Source: Cytophagales bacterium (GTDB lineage: Bacteria; Bacteroidota; Bacteroidia; Cytophagales; Cyclobacteriaceae). From it: DNA of 64,000 nucleotides. A program made the position numbers and the translations under genes. The DNA lies in the NCBI GenBank assembly GCA_025359125.1, contig JANYHI010000051.1, positions 19,355-83,354 of the forward strand, given 5' to 3'. Of the stretch, positions 30,341 to 41,144 are shown piece after piece. Under the pieces are notes generated by a model. That model was not told where the DNA came from. It saw nothing but the letters and a program-made list of their open reading frames with translations, and ran no database searches. Each line of letters begins with the position of its first letter. Position 1 is the stretch's first letter.

Positions 30341-30405
30341 GCCACAGATTACTCTGATTTCACAGATCTTACAAAAAAGTGATCTGCACCTATCTATTCT
30401 GTGGC
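30341..30405. repeat. nested inverted repeat (GCCACAGA...TCTGTGGC enclosing CAGATC...GATCTG)
   Basis: Outer arms 30341-30348/30398-30405; inner arms 30363-30368/30381-30386. Confidence 0.6.
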
Positions 30406-30425
30406 GAAATCAATTCGTACATAAA

Positions 30426-30463
30426 GTTTAATTAACAAGACATTGTTTAATTAACAAGACATT
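30426..30463. repeat. perfect tandem duplication, 2 x 19 bp (gtttaattaacaagacatt)
   Basis: Direct reading: copies at 30426-30444 and 30445-30463. Confidence 0.9.
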
Positions 30464-30724
30464 ATCCTCATTTTCTCGGATGTTGATTTCCTATTGGTGA
30501 TTTCAATTAATTGAAGTATGTAACTTCTGTTGAGATTTTTGTAACCGATTACTTTTTTTTTGGTGCCAACTTCGGTAATGAATTACACTCACTTGTTTCG
30601 GGACAGTCTAATTTTTAAAATAAGAGTGTGCCATTTATGGAAGCTACTGGCTGTTTTTTAGTTTAATTTTTATAGCTCTTGTATTACCTGAGGTTGTTGA
30701 TGTACACTCACTAGCCTTTTGATA

Positions 30725-31894
30725 TTACTCAAAGATACTCAATTGGTTAGATGGTAATCGTTCTTTGTCATTTTGTTGTACTGGTTTGTCGAACAGGTTT
30801 TCAATGGGTGATTTATCAAACACGTTGATGCTGATCACCTGCAATATTTCATAAAGTGTTTGGTGAAGGCCAAATCTTTTTTTGGCTATGGCTACTATAA
30901 CATAAGAGCAGATCGCAATCCAAATTTGTGTTTTCACTGCGTTGGCCGATGTGCCCCAAAAGGATTTTATTTTCAGGTGTTGCTTTATCCATTTGAAGAA
31001 CAATTCTATTTTCCATCGATGCTTGTAGAGCAGTGCTATATCGGTTGGTTTGCATTCAAAATTATTCGTTAAGAATACCAGCTCAATATTGTTTTCGATA
31101 TCCAGGAATTTAATGCGACTCAAGTGGATGGGATAATCTTTCGAAGAATAATAGTTGCTCAGTTTAATAGTTTGGTCACACAATACATGTTCGCTTTTAT
31201 TTACCGTATCAGATTTGACTCGGTTAAAATGGAGGTTGTCTTTGGCGCGGATAACGAAGAAAGCACCCGAGGTATGGATGCGGTACAATCGTTCAAAATC
31301 CGTGTATCCGCGGTCTAAAACGTAGAAACCGTCCGTTTGAAAAGACATCAGGTCAAGAACATTTACTTCGTGAACTTTGCCGGTGGTGATGTAGATAAAT
31401 TCTGGAATGCCTGTCTTAACGTTCAGTTGGGTGTGCAGTTTGATGGCTGCTTTTGTGGTTCTGAATTTTGCCCAACTAAAAACCGATAGGCACATATCAA
31501 TAACGGTAGCATCAATGGCAAATACGTCATTGGTCAATTCTACTTCACCCTGATCATCCACATAGAGTTGTTTGGCCTGTGCGATCAAGACCATTGCCAA
31601 GTCAGCAAATATTTTCCAGTCTCGTTTTTCATTTGCTTTGGATAACGTGCTGAGTGAGACGGCTTCACCAATGCCTAAATGATAGAGCTTATCAGCGTTG
31701 GCTGAAAGGCAAAGCATCGTATCGCTCAAACTTTCGCGATGAGTAAGTTGGCCGAATACCATGCAAAGAAATTGCCTCCAACAAGTGAAGTTCTTTACCT
31801 TATAATTACCATTGTAACGCTTAACACAAGTGCTAAAACTGGTAGATGAGATTAATGACAGTAATTGAGAGAAAATAAATTTGCCTGTATTCAT
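30725..31894 (-). mobile_element. IS4-family transposase (apparently intact insertion sequence; ends not defined)
   Basis: 389-aa ORF; DDE residues in FAIDATVID, YVLDRGYTDF, and YkhRwkiElffkwiK matching the IS4 Y-(2)-R-(3)-E-(6)-K signature. Confidence 0.92.
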
Positions 31895-31918
31895 AATGTG
31901 TTTATATTGAACACATTA
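31894..31918 (-). promoter_or_regulatory. perfect 9-bp inverted repeat abutting the transposase start codon
   Basis: TAATGTGTT-tatattg-AACACATTA; on the minus strand the stem ends at the A of the ATG. Confidence 0.6.
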
Positions 31919-32360
31919 CAAAATTTTAAGATCAATTATTTTCAAATCGTCTTAGGCACAAAATCCCTGTAACTACAATTCAATCAATGACTTGAATGAA
32001 TAATTTTATTGAATATCAAAACACTAGTGTCTTCAAATTACAATAGTTGATGAAATCGAAAAAGGGCATCTCAACAACAAACAACCAAAAGATACTGCAT
32101 CTAAGGCACGGTACTATTTTGGCATAGTTACAAAAACATGAAACTTTGGATTGGGAAAAGTCAAACGCCCATTATAATTAAGAATTCGGAGATGGACAGA
32201 ATTCATTCTTTTATACAATCAAAGACAACCTCACTCGGCCTTGAAAATAAAAACATCAGATCAGAGTTCATAAAACAAAAATCCCGGTCACCTATGGCAA
32301 CCAGGATTTACTTGAAAACTATCACCCTATTTTAGGGCTATTTTTATTAATACCAAAATA

Positions 32361-32618
32361 TTATGCCTCTGCAACGACAGAAACAAATGATTTGTCTGCT
32401 TTTCCTTTTTTGAAAACTACTATTCCAGGGATCAGTGCAAAAAGTGTGTGGTCTTTGCCCATTCCTACGTTTCTACCTGGGTGGTGCTTAGTACCACGTT
32501 GGCGAACAATAATATTGCCTCCAATTACTTTTTGGCCACCAAAGATTTTGATGCCTAATCGCTTACTTTCGGATTCGCGGCCGTTTTTTACTTTGCCTTC
32601 TCCTTTTTTATGTGCCAT
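32361..32618 (-). CDS. rpmA: 50S ribosomal protein L27
   Basis: [48 protein letters not shown]. Confidence 0.98.
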   Translation of the reverse strand: MAHKKGEGKVKNGRESESKRLGIKIFGGQKVIGGNIIVRQRGTKHHPGRNVGMGKDHTLFALIPGIVVFKKGKADKSFVSVVAEA

Positions 32619-32662
32619 TTGGTAGTTCTTAGTTGTTAATTAATAGTTATTGAATTCAATGT

Positions 32663-32971
32663 TTATCCAATGCTCTCAATCTGAACTTTTGTGAATTGCT
32701 CGCGATGACCGTTGCGCTTAGCGTAACCTTTTCTTCGTTTCTTTTTAAACACAATAACTTTATCACCTTTTACGTGCTCTAATATCTTACCCGATACTTT
32801 CACGCCTTTTACAGTAGGGGCGCCAACTTCTACACTGCCATCATTATCCGTAAGAAGGACTTTGTCAAAAGAAACAGATGCTCCTGCTTCTCCGTCCATC
32901 TTAGGGGCGTAGATATATTGGTCTTTAGCCACTTTGAACTGCTTTCCTGCGATGTCTACAATTGCGTACAT
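32663..32971 (-). CDS. rplU: 50S ribosomal protein L21
   Basis: MYAIVDIAGKQFKVAKDQYI...KVIVFKKKRRKGYAKRNGHREQFT. Confidence 0.98.
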   Translation of the reverse strand: MYAIVDIAGKQFKVAKDQYIYAPKMDGEAGASVSFDKVLLTDNDGSVEVGAPTVKGVKVSGKILEHVKGDKVIVFKKKRRKGYAKRNGHREQFTKVQIESIG

Positions 32972-33436
32972 GCTTGTTATTTTAAAAATTGGATCGCAAA
33001 GATAAGGCTAGACAATAGAAAAACAAGAGGTTAAGGCAAAATACCTCTATTTAACATGTAAATGCTCATTTAAATGTAAATCAACACCTCTTTATAGCCA
33101 ATTTCAATCGATACACAAAGGGTTTTGCCATTAATAAATTTTCAATTTTTTTTTATTTAAGAAGTCACTTTGCATTATTTCTTTAAGTGAGTGATAATGA
33201 AAACCTTTCGTATGCACATCGCATTGTTATCTGAAATTTTCATTGCGTTTTGATCATTTTAGTCTTTTGTAATTCTCTCTTTGATTTAAGTTATTTGTTG
33301 ATGTGGCTCAAAAAAGTTTTTGTCTCATCACAAAGTCTGACTTGTCCCAATAACTATTTAAAGAAATTCGAGTTTTAAAAAATTTATACGGGATTTTTAA
33401 CCTCTTTATCAAACAACCTAACACCCTAAACTAAAA

Positions 33437-34426
33437 ATGGCCATTTCTATACAAGAAGAACCAATCTTAAAAGAGAATAAAGATCGTTTCGTTCTCTTCC
33501 CCATTCGCCAACACGACATCTGGAAGTATTACAAACAAGCAGAAGCTAGTTTCTGGACAGCCGAAGAGATTGACTTAGGGCAAGACATGAAGGATTGGTT
33601 GAATTTAAACGATGGCGAGCGGCATTTCATCACTCACGTGCTCGCTTTCTTTGCCGCCAGCGATGGGATTGTAAACGAAAACTTGGCAGAGCACTTTATT
33701 AGTGAAGTACAATATACGGAAGCCAAGTTTTTCTATGGTTTTCAAATTGCCATCGAGAACATCCACTCCGAGACTTACTCCTTATTGATAGACACCTACG
33801 TAAAAGATGCCAAAGAAAAAGATAAACTTTTCCACGCCATCGAAACGATGGATTGCGTAAAGAAAAAAGCCGACTGGGCATTGCGTTGGATTAACAATGG
33901 AAGTTTTCAAGAACGCTTGGTTGCATTTGCGGCCGTAGAAGGGATTTTCTTTTCAGGATCTTTCTGTTCCATTTTTTGGATGAAGAAGCGCGGCCTCATG
34001 CCCGGCTTAACCTTCTCTAACGAGTTGATCTCTCGCGATGAAGGTTTGCATTGCGATTTTGCTTGCCATTTGTATACCAAGCACGTGGTGAACAAACTAC
34101 CAGAAGAGCGTGTGATCGAAATCATCAAAGATGCCGTTGAGATAGAAAAAGAATTTGTGACAGACGCCTTGCCCGTGAATTTAATTGGTATGAACGCAGC
34201 CCAAATGCGTCAGTATATTGAATTTGTGGCTGATCGCTTACTGGATGAATTGGTTGGCAAGAAAATTTACAGAGCTACCAACCCATTTGATTTTATGGAT
34301 ATGATTTCGTTGCGCGGAAAAACCAATTTCTTTGAGAAGAGAGTGGCAGAATATCAAAAAGCTGGCGTGATGAACAGCATGGAAAAAGAAACTTCGCCAA
34401 AGTTTTCACTCAATGAAGATTTTTGA
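33437..34426 (+). CDS. nrdB: ribonucleotide-diphosphate reductase subunit beta
   Basis: [12 protein letters not shown]-like N-terminus, [28 protein letters not shown] iron-ligand motifs. Confidence 0.97.
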   Translation: MAISIQEEPILKENKDRFVLFPIRQHDIWKYYKQAEASFWTAEEIDLGQDMKDWLNLNDGERHFITHVLAFFAASDGIVNENLAEHFISEVQYTEAKFFYGFQIAIENIHSETYSLLIDTYVKDAKEKDKLFHAIETMDCVKKKADWALRWINNGSFQERLVAFAAVEGIFFSGSFCSIFWMKKRGLMPGLTFSNELISRDEGLHCDFACHLYTKHVVNKLPEERVIEIIKDAVEIEKEFVTDALPVNLIGMNAAQMRQYIEFVADRLLDELVGKKIYRATNPFDFMDMISLRGKTNFFEKRVAEYQKAGVMNSMEKETSPKFSLNEDF

Positions 34427-34485
34427 TACATTCGTTCACCTATTTTTTAAACTAGATTTTTACAACCCTTATACAATTTATTAAC

Positions 34486-36948
34486 ATGCTTGTATTAAAA
34501 CGTGACGGACACCGGGAGTCCGTAAAGTTTGACAAAATCACTGCCCGTATAGAAAAACTCTGCTATGGTTTAGATTCCAACTTTGTCAACCCGGTAGAGG
34601 TAGCGATGAAAGTGATTAATGGTCTATATGACGGTGTTTCCACCATAGAACTGGACAACCTAGCTGCGGAAATTGCCGCTTCGTTAACAACCAGGCATCC
34701 TGATTTCGCCAAGCTGGCAGCGCGCATTGCCGTTTCTAACCTTCACAAAGTAACAAGCAAGTCCTTCTCTAACACGATGAAGCGACTATACACTTACGTG
34801 GATCCAAAGACAGGCCAAAACGCACCGTTAATTTCAAAAGAAACCTGGAAGGTAATTCATGAAAACGCAGCCGAGCTAGACGAAGCCGTTTTGTATGATC
34901 GCGATTTCAGCTACGACTTCTTTGGTTTCAAAACCTTAGAACGCTCCTATCTAATGAAGATCGATGGTAAAGTAGTAGAACGCCCGCAACATCTCTTAAT
35001 GAGAGTGGCGATCGGTATACATGGAGAAGATATTCCAGCAGCCATCGAAACGTATAATTTGATGTCCGAAAAGTGGTTTACCCACGCTACTCCTACATTA
35101 TTTAATGCCGGCACACCCAAGCCTCAACTTTCGTCTTGCTTTTTGCTTACGATGAAAGACGATAGCATCGATGGCATTTACGATACCCTAAAACAAACCG
35201 CCAAGATTTCTCAATCTGCCGGTGGCATTGGCCTTAGCATTCACAATGTGCGTGCAAAGGGTTCTTATATTAAAGGAACAGGCGGAACATCAAACGGTAT
35301 TGTGCCGATGTTGAGAAACTTCGACATGACGGCTCGTTATGTCGATCAAGGAGGTGGCAAGCGCAAAGGGAGCTTTGCCATTTATTTAGAACCTTGGCAT
35401 GCCGATGTTTTTGATTTTCTTGAGTTAAAGAAAAATCATGGCAAAGAAGAAATGCGGGCGCGTGATCTTTTCTACGCCATGTGGATTCCAGATTTGTTTA
35501 TGAAGCGCATTGAAGACAACGAGATGTGGTCTTTATTTTGCCCGAACGAAGCCCCCGGATTAGCTGATTGTTGGGGAGAAGATTTCGAGCGCTTATATGA
35601 AAAGTATGAGAAAGAAGGAAAATTTCGTAAGCAAGTAAAAGCACAAGATCTATGGTTCGAAATTCTGGAAGCACAGATTGAAACTGGAACGCCTTATATG
35701 CTTTACAAAGATGCTGCAAATCGCAAATCAAACCAAAAGCATTTAGGCACTATTAAGTCAAGCAACCTGTGCACAGAAATTATTGAGTACACATCGCCTG
35801 ATGAAGTAGCAGTATGTAATCTGGCTTCTATCGCATTGCCCAAGTTTGTAACAGAAGACGGAAAATTCGATCACCAAAAATTGTATGAGATCACCAAAGT
35901 GATTACTCGTAATTTAAATAAGGTGATTGATGTTAATTATTACCCAGTAATCGAGGCTAAGAACTCTAACATGCGCCACCGCCCAATTGGTATTGGTGTG
36001 CAAGGATTGGCGGATGCTTTTATCTTGTTGCGTATGCCATTCGACTCTCCTGAAGCAAGAGGGCTCAACACAGATATACACGAAACGATCTACTTCGCAG
36101 CCATGGAAGCTTCTATGGAACTGGCGAAGAAAGACGGATCTTATGAATCATTCAAAGGCTCACCGATATCTAAAGGAATATTCCAATTTGATATGTGGGG
36201 AGTAACTCCTACCTCTGGAAGATGGGATTGGGCGAAGTTAAAGCAAGAGGTAAAACAAAATGGCGCACGCAACTCTTTGTTGTTAGCTCCAATGCCTACG
36301 GCTTCTACTTCTCAAATATTAGGGAACAATGAATGCTTCGAGCCTTATACTTCAAATGTTTATACCCGTAGAACTTTGTCAGGAGAATTTATTATTGCCA
36401 ACAAGCACTTAATGAAAGACTTGATTTCGCTCGGCTTATGGAGTGAAACCATGCGCCAAAAATTGATTTCAACTAATGGTTCTGTACAGGCTATTCCTGA
36501 AATTCCGCAGAATATAAAGGACATCTACAAAACAGTTTGGGAGATTTCTCAGAAGTCAATCATTGACATGAGTGCCGACCGCGGAGCTTACATCTGCCAG
36601 AGTCAGAGCTTAAATATTCACTTAACTGATCCAAACTTTGGTAAGTTAACTTCAATGCATTTTTACGCATGGAAGAAAGGATTGAAGACAGGCATGTACT
36701 ACCTGCGTTCTACTGCTGCTGCTGATGCGATCAAGTTCACGCTCGATAAATCAGCTATTCAGGAGCCAACAGTGGCTGCGGCAAGCATGGTCGTGAGTGA
36801 TTCTGTAGCCCCTGCGCAGCCAATAATGGCAGAGACACAACAGGCTATTCCATATGAGCAAACAACTTTAACTAGCTACGAACAGAATCGGGCAGATATG
36901 GCTTGCTCTCTGGATAACCCAGATGCTTGTGAAGCTTGTGGAAGTTGA
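34486..36948 (+). CDS. nrdA: ribonucleoside-diphosphate reductase subunit alpha
   Basis: N-terminal ATP-cone, [52 protein letters not shown]-terminal CEAC. Confidence 0.98.
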   Translation: MLVLKRDGHRESVKFDKITARIEKLCYGLDSNFVNPVEVAMKVINGLYDGVSTIELDNLAAEIAASLTTRHPDFAKLAARIAVSNLHKVTSKSFSNTMKRLYTYVDPKTGQNAPLISKETWKVIHENAAELDEAVLYDRDFSYDFFGFKTLERSYLMKIDGKVVERPQHLLMRVAIGIHGEDIPAAIETYNLMSEKWFTHATPTLFNAGTPKPQLSSCFLLTMKDDSIDGIYDTLKQTAKISQSAGGIGLSIHNVRAKGSYIKGTGGTSNGIVPMLRNFDMTARYVDQGGGKRKGSFAIYLEPWHADVFDFLELKKNHGKEEMRARDLFYAMWIPDLFMKRIEDNEMWSLFCPNEAPGLADCWGEDFERLYEKYEKEGKFRKQVKAQDLWFEILEAQIETGTPYMLYKDAANRKSNQKHLGTIKSSNLCTEIIEYTSPDEVAVCNLASIALPKFVTEDGKFDHQKLYEITKVITRNLNKVIDVNYYPVIEAKNSNMRHRPIGIGVQGLADAFILLRMPFDSPEARGLNTDIHETIYFAAMEASMELAKKDGSYESFKGSPISKGIFQFDMWGVTPTSGRWDWAKLKQEVKQNGARNSLLLAPMPTASTSQILGNNECFEPYTSNVYTRRTLSGEFIIANKHLMKDLISLGLWSETMRQKLISTNGSVQAIPEIPQNIKDIYKTVWEISQKSIIDMSADRGAYICQSQSLNIHLTDPNFGKLTSMHFYAWKKGLKTGMYYLRSTAAADAIKFTLDKSAIQEPTVAAASMVVSDSVAPAQPIMAETQQAIPYEQTTLTSYEQNRADMACSLDNPDACEACGS

Positions 36949-36977
36949 TATAAGAAGTCAGGATTAGGAGATAAATA

Positions 36978-37004
36978 AAAACCCGGTGATGAGCCGGGTT
37001 TTTT
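36978..37004. terminator. bidirectional Rho-independent terminator between nrdA and the DUF3127 gene
   Basis: AAAACCCGG-tgatgag-CCGGGTTTT plus T-tract. Confidence 0.85.
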
Positions 37005-37033
37005 GTTTCTGATCAATTTTATTGGGTTGATCT

Positions 37034-37393
37034 TTAGAAAGGCAAATCGTCACTTGCACTCGCATCAGCCGTAAACGGCTCTTCCCCTACTGGCGGTGCT
37101 TCTGAGCGGCCTGTGCCACCTCCTGAACCTTTAGCTACTTTCCAAGCACGAGCTTCTGTATACCAGCGACCATTGTATTCACGGCTCTCTAAATTGACAG
37201 AGGCTGTGATGGTTTCTCCCGGTGTTAATTTGATTTCATCTGCTTTTTCGCCCCAAAGTGAAAGGCATACTTTTTTAGGATATTGGCCGGGTGTTTCTAA
37301 AATAAACTCTTGCTTTTTCCATACACCATTTTTTCCTTGTCCGGTTTGCAGCGGGAGAAGGTTAAGTACTTTACCTGTGATATCCATTGCCAT
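37034..37393 (-). CDS. DUF3127 domain-containing protein
   Basis: 'GVWKKQEFILETPGQYPKKVCLSLWGEKAD...ITASVNLESREYNGRWYTEARAWKV', acidic DDLPF tail reminiscent of ssDNA-binding-protein tails. Confidence 0.85.
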   Translation of the reverse strand: MAMDITGKVLNLLPLQTGQGKNGVWKKQEFILETPGQYPKKVCLSLWGEKADEIKLTPGETITASVNLESREYNGRWYTEARAWKVAKGSGGGTGRSEAPPVGEEPFTADASASDDLPF

Positions 37394-37542
37394 ATAACTC
37401 TGATTTTAATTCGGGATAAAGATAACAAAATTCGATTTCGATTCGGTAGGTAGAAACGAAAAACCCGAAGTGGGTTGGGATTGAGAAGATCCGAGCCTGC
37501 CTGACAGTCAGGCTTGCCGTGAATAGCTCGTCCGCCCAATAG

Positions 37543-37575
37543 AAAACCCTTCAACATGTTATGCTGAGGGGTTTT
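37543..37575. terminator. Rho-independent terminator downstream of recQ
   Basis: AAAACCCTTCA-acatgttatgc-TGAGGGGTTTT, 11-bp stem including one G:T pair. Confidence 0.75.
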
Positions 37576-37589
37576 GATTTTAGTGAAAA

Positions 37590-39773
37590 TTAGTTTGCGT
37601 ATTCGCTCAAAAATTTAACGCGCATCAGGCGTACATCATCTTCCGAATAATCTGCGAGAACGCTCATTGCCTCTTCAATGCTATCGGTTTCAGAGTTGAG
37701 GAAGTAATCATAAATCTCTTCCTGTTTGTTCTCGTCCAGTACTTCATCGATGTAATAGTCAACTGTGAGCTTCGTGCCGGAGTAACAGATATTTTCCATT
37801 TCTGTCAAGAGTTCTGCAAAACTGAGACCTTTTGACTCTGCTATTTCTTCTAGGTCTACCTTGCGATCGATTTGCTGAATGATGAAGATTTTAACTTTCG
37901 ATTTATTAACAGATGATTTTACAACCACTTCTGAAGCCGTCTCGATATCATTCTCGTCTACATACTTTTGAATTAAGTCTAAAAATTCCTTCCCAAACTT
38001 ATTCACTTTGCCCATACCCACACCGTTTACCGATGCCAGCTCTTCCTTGTCAGTCGGATAGGTAGTGGCCATTTCTTCCAGTGAAGGATCTTGGAAAATT
38101 ACATACGGTGGCAAATCTTTTTCTTTGGCCATCTTCTTACGAAGCGCCTTTAACATTTCAAAAAGTTTTACATCATATGATTTTGAATTGATTACCACTC
38201 GCTCTGATGATTCTTCATCTTGCACATCTGTAGTAAAATCATGATCGCGCGCTAATTCAATAGGGTGCGGCTTTTTCAAAAAGGCGTGACCCTTTTCTGT
38301 AATTTTTAACACACCAATATTTTCAATGTCCTTTTCTAAGTATTGATAAATAAGTGTTTGTCGTATTACCGCTTTCCAAAAATCAGCATCTTCCGTATCA
38401 CCTTTTCCATAGATAGCGAGGTCAAAGTGGCCATAGCTTTTTACATACTCATCTTCTGTTCCGCGAATAACGTTTACCAAATGAGCCAATCCAAAGCGCT
38501 CGTCTGTTTGCTTCACAGCTTCAATAGCTATTTTAACAAACTCAGAGCCTTCAAATCGCTCGCGCGGATGCATGCAATTATCGCACGAGCCACAGTTCTT
38601 TTCTTTGTATTCTTCTCCAAAATAGTGAAGCAATTGTTTGCGCCTACACACAGGAGATTCTGCATAGAACTCCATCTCTTGCAAAAGAATGCGCGCATTT
38701 TCGCGCTCTTGCACAGACTTATCTTTATTAAATTTCTCTAGTTTATTTAAATCATTGTGGCTGTAAAACATAAGGCATACGCCTTCTAATCCATCGCGCC
38801 CACCACGACCTGTTTCTTGATAATATCCTTCTAAAGACTTGGGCACATCATAATGAACTACAAAGCGAACATCTGGTTTATCGATACCCATGCCGAATGC
38901 AATGGTAGCGGTGATGATGTCTACTTCTTCATTTAAGAAATCATCTTGATTTTTCATGCGCACGTCTGGATCTAAGCCTGCGTGATAAGGTGCTGCTTTA
39001 AATCCGTTCACATTTAATAGTTGCGCTATTTCTTCTACCTTCTTGCGACTAAGGCAATAAATAATTCCTGACTTGCCTTTATGTTCTTTTAAGAAGCGAA
39101 TGAGTTGCTTCTTGGTTTCTTTCTTTGGCCGTACTTCGTAGTACAAATTTTTACGATTAAAAGAAGACATAAAAACATCTGCCTCCTCCATCTGCAAATT
39201 TTTCTGAATATCTAACTGTACTTTAGGGGTTGCTGTGGCCGTGAGTGCGATAACTGGCTTGTCTCCAAGTTGAGCAATCATCGTTTTTATTTTACGATAC
39301 TCAGGGCGAAAATCATGACCCCATTCTGAAATACAATGTGCTTCATCAATGGCCACCAGCGATACGTTTACCTTTTGCAGAAACTCAATATTTTCTTCTT
39401 TATTGAGAGACTCTGGCGCCACGTACAAAAGTTTCACTAGGCCTGCAACACAGTCTTTTTTTAATCGTGTAATTTCTCCTTTACTCAAAGTAGAGTTAAG
39501 AAAGCGCGCGTTCACTCCATATGCATTCATCTGATCTACCTGATTTTTCATCAGTGCAATGAGAGGTGAGATGACGATGGCCAGCCCATCTTTAATCATG
39601 GCAGGCAACTGATAGCAAAGTGACTTGCCCGCGCCAGTAGGCATAATAACAAATGTGTTTCTGCCGCTTAGTATGTTTTGGATAACAATTTCCTGATTGC
39701 CCCTAAAGTTGCTATAACCGAATATTTCCTTGAGTTTTGCCTTAATCTCGTCTTTCTCTTCTGCCACCATCAT
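37590..39773 (-). CDS. recQ: ATP-dependent DNA helicase RecQ
   Basis: MPTGAGKSLCYQLPA, DEAHCISEWGHDFRPEY, QETGRGGRDG, zinc Cys cluster CRRKQLLHYFGEEYKEKNCGSCDNC, HRDC domain. Confidence 0.97.
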   Translation of the reverse strand: MMVAEEKDEIKAKLKEIFGYSNFRGNQEIVIQNILSGRNTFVIMPTGAGKSLCYQLPAMIKDGLAIVISPLIALMKNQVDQMNAYGVNARFLNSTLSKGEITRLKKDCVAGLVKLLYVAPESLNKEENIEFLQKVNVSLVAIDEAHCISEWGHDFRPEYRKIKTMIAQLGDKPVIALTATATPKVQLDIQKNLQMEEADVFMSSFNRKNLYYEVRPKKETKKQLIRFLKEHKGKSGIIYCLSRKKVEEIAQLLNVNGFKAAPYHAGLDPDVRMKNQDDFLNEEVDIITATIAFGMGIDKPDVRFVVHYDVPKSLEGYYQETGRGGRDGLEGVCLMFYSHNDLNKLEKFNKDKSVQERENARILLQEMEFYAESPVCRRKQLLHYFGEEYKEKNCGSCDNCMHPRERFEGSEFVKIAIEAVKQTDERFGLAHLVNVIRGTEDEYVKSYGHFDLAIYGKGDTEDADFWKAVIRQTLIYQYLEKDIENIGVLKITEKGHAFLKKPHPIELARDHDFTTDVQDEESSERVVINSKSYDVKLFEMLKALRKKMAKEKDLPPYVIFQDPSLEEMATTYPTDKEELASVNGVGMGKVNKFGKEFLDLIQKYVDENDIETASEVVVKSSVNKSKVKIFIIQQIDRKVDLEEIAESKGLSFAELLTEMENICYSGTKLTVDYYIDEVLDENKQEEIYDYFLNSETDSIEEAMSVLADYSEDDVRLMRVKFLSEYAN

Positions 39774-40067
39774 AGTACTAACTAATAATATTTTGAACTG
39801 ATAAATTAATGTGATTTCTTTTTTTGAATAGAGATTGAAGATAATAAAAAAAAATCTAGAAACGGCAAAGGATGTACTATTAATTACACTATTGCCAGAA
39901 ACCAGACAAACGAAAAAAATGCATTTTTAATCGTTGAAAGCGAAATTATTTTGTGCAGTGAGCCCTACCGTTTAAAAAAACGATTGCACTGCATAAATTT
40001 AGTTGAACGGAAATTAGAAACTGTTCCCTACTTTAGCATGTCTAAAAAGTTAAGAAGGCAACTGAAA

Positions 40068-41144
40068 ATGAATAAAGACTTATATATCGTGTTGATGGCA
40101 GGCGGGGTTGGCACACGTTTTTGGCCATATAGCAGAAGCGCAAAACCCAAACAATTTTTGGATGTCGTGGGCATAGGCAAAACATTAATTCAATCTACCT
40201 ACGATCGCTTTGTTGGACTTTGTCCGCCTGAAAATATTTTTGTGGTTACGCATGACGAACATAAGCAAATAACCAAAGAACAACTGCCGCTGCTGAATGA
40301 TGATCAAATCTTGGCAGAGCCCATGCGCAAAAACACAGCACCTTGTATTTTGTATGCCAGCAATAAAATTGCGAAGCAAAATCCAAATGCGATCATGGTG
40401 GTTTCTCCTGCCGATCATTTGATTTTAAATGAAGCTGATTTTCAACAAACCATTTTGAAAAGTGTAGAACAAGCCAATAATCAAGATCGGTTAATTACAC
40501 TTGGAATTAAACCAACTCGCCCCGAAACTGGATATGGATACATTCAATTTTTAGAAAGCAAAGACCCAATTAAAAAAGTAAAAACGTTTACTGAAAAACC
40601 AGAGTTAACGCTAGCCAACAAATTTTTAGAGAGTGGAGATTTTGTTTGGAACGCAGGAATTTTTATTTGGGGAGTGCAGGCCATCAAAAATTCTTTTGAA
40701 AAGCATTTACCAGAGATGAGCGAAATTTTTGACGAGGCTACACCAAAACTTTCTACTGCTGAAGAAAAAGCTGCAATACAATCCGCCTATTCTCAAACAA
40801 AAAATATTTCCATTGACTATGGCATTATGGAGAAAGCAGACAACGTGTATGTGATGCTCAGTAGTTTTGCATGGTCTGATTTGGGTTCGTGGGGTTCTCT
40901 TTACGAACACTCTCCAAAAGATGCAATGAATAATGTAATTGGTGCTGATTCGATGACTTACGACACGCGCAACAGCATTATTAAAGGCGACAAAAACAAA
41001 CTGATTGTTGTGCAGGGGCTTAACGGATATCTTGTTGGCGCTTTTGGAAACGTTGTGATCGTATGCGAAAAAGATAAAGAAGATCTCTTTCGCAAATTCT
41101 CTAATGATTTAAAAAGCAAGCCGAACAACGCTGACTACTTGTAG
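40068..41144 (+). CDS. mannose-1-phosphate guanylyltransferase
   Basis: YIVLMAGGVGTRFWPYSRSAKPKQFLDVVG, PADHLI, GYGYIQF, FTEKPE; ORF opens at 39951 but ATG 40068 fits family starts. Confidence 0.95.
   Translation: MNKDLYIVLMAGGVGTRFWPYSRSAKPKQFLDVVGIGKTLIQSTYDRFVGLCPPENIFVVTHDEHKQITKEQLPLLNDDQILAEPMRKNTAPCILYASNKIAKQNPNAIMVVSPADHLILNEADFQQTILKSVEQANNQDRLITLGIKPTRPETGYGYIQFLESKDPIKKVKTFTEKPELTLANKFLESGDFVWNAGIFIWGVQAIKNSFEKHLPEMSEIFDEATPKLSTAEEKAAIQSAYSQTKNISIDYGIMEKADNVYVMLSSFAWSDLGSWGSLYEHSPKDAMNNVIGADSMTYDTRNSIIKGDKNKLIVVQGLNGYLVGAFGNVVIVCEKDKEDLFRKFSNDLKSKPNNADYL

Noticed and set aside
30560-32110. Terminal inverted repeats and target-site duplication for the IS4 element
   Set aside because: Compared both flanks by eye; only short matches such as TGTGCC and TTTTTGTAAC were found, not convincing. 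A comparison with other copies is needed.
32138-32335. 65-aa plus-strand ORF right of the IS
   Set aside because: No similarity recognised and no clear ribosome-binding or promoter context; treated only as a possible remnant.
33000-33436. Riboswitch or NrdR box in the long leader of nrdB
   Set aside because: No NrdR-box-like dyad or cobalamin riboswitch pattern could be recognised by eye; a covariance-model scan would be needed.
38343-38741. 132-aa plus-strand ORF inside recQ
   Set aside because: Antisense to recQ; Phe/Cys/Ser-rich composition of a shadow ORF.
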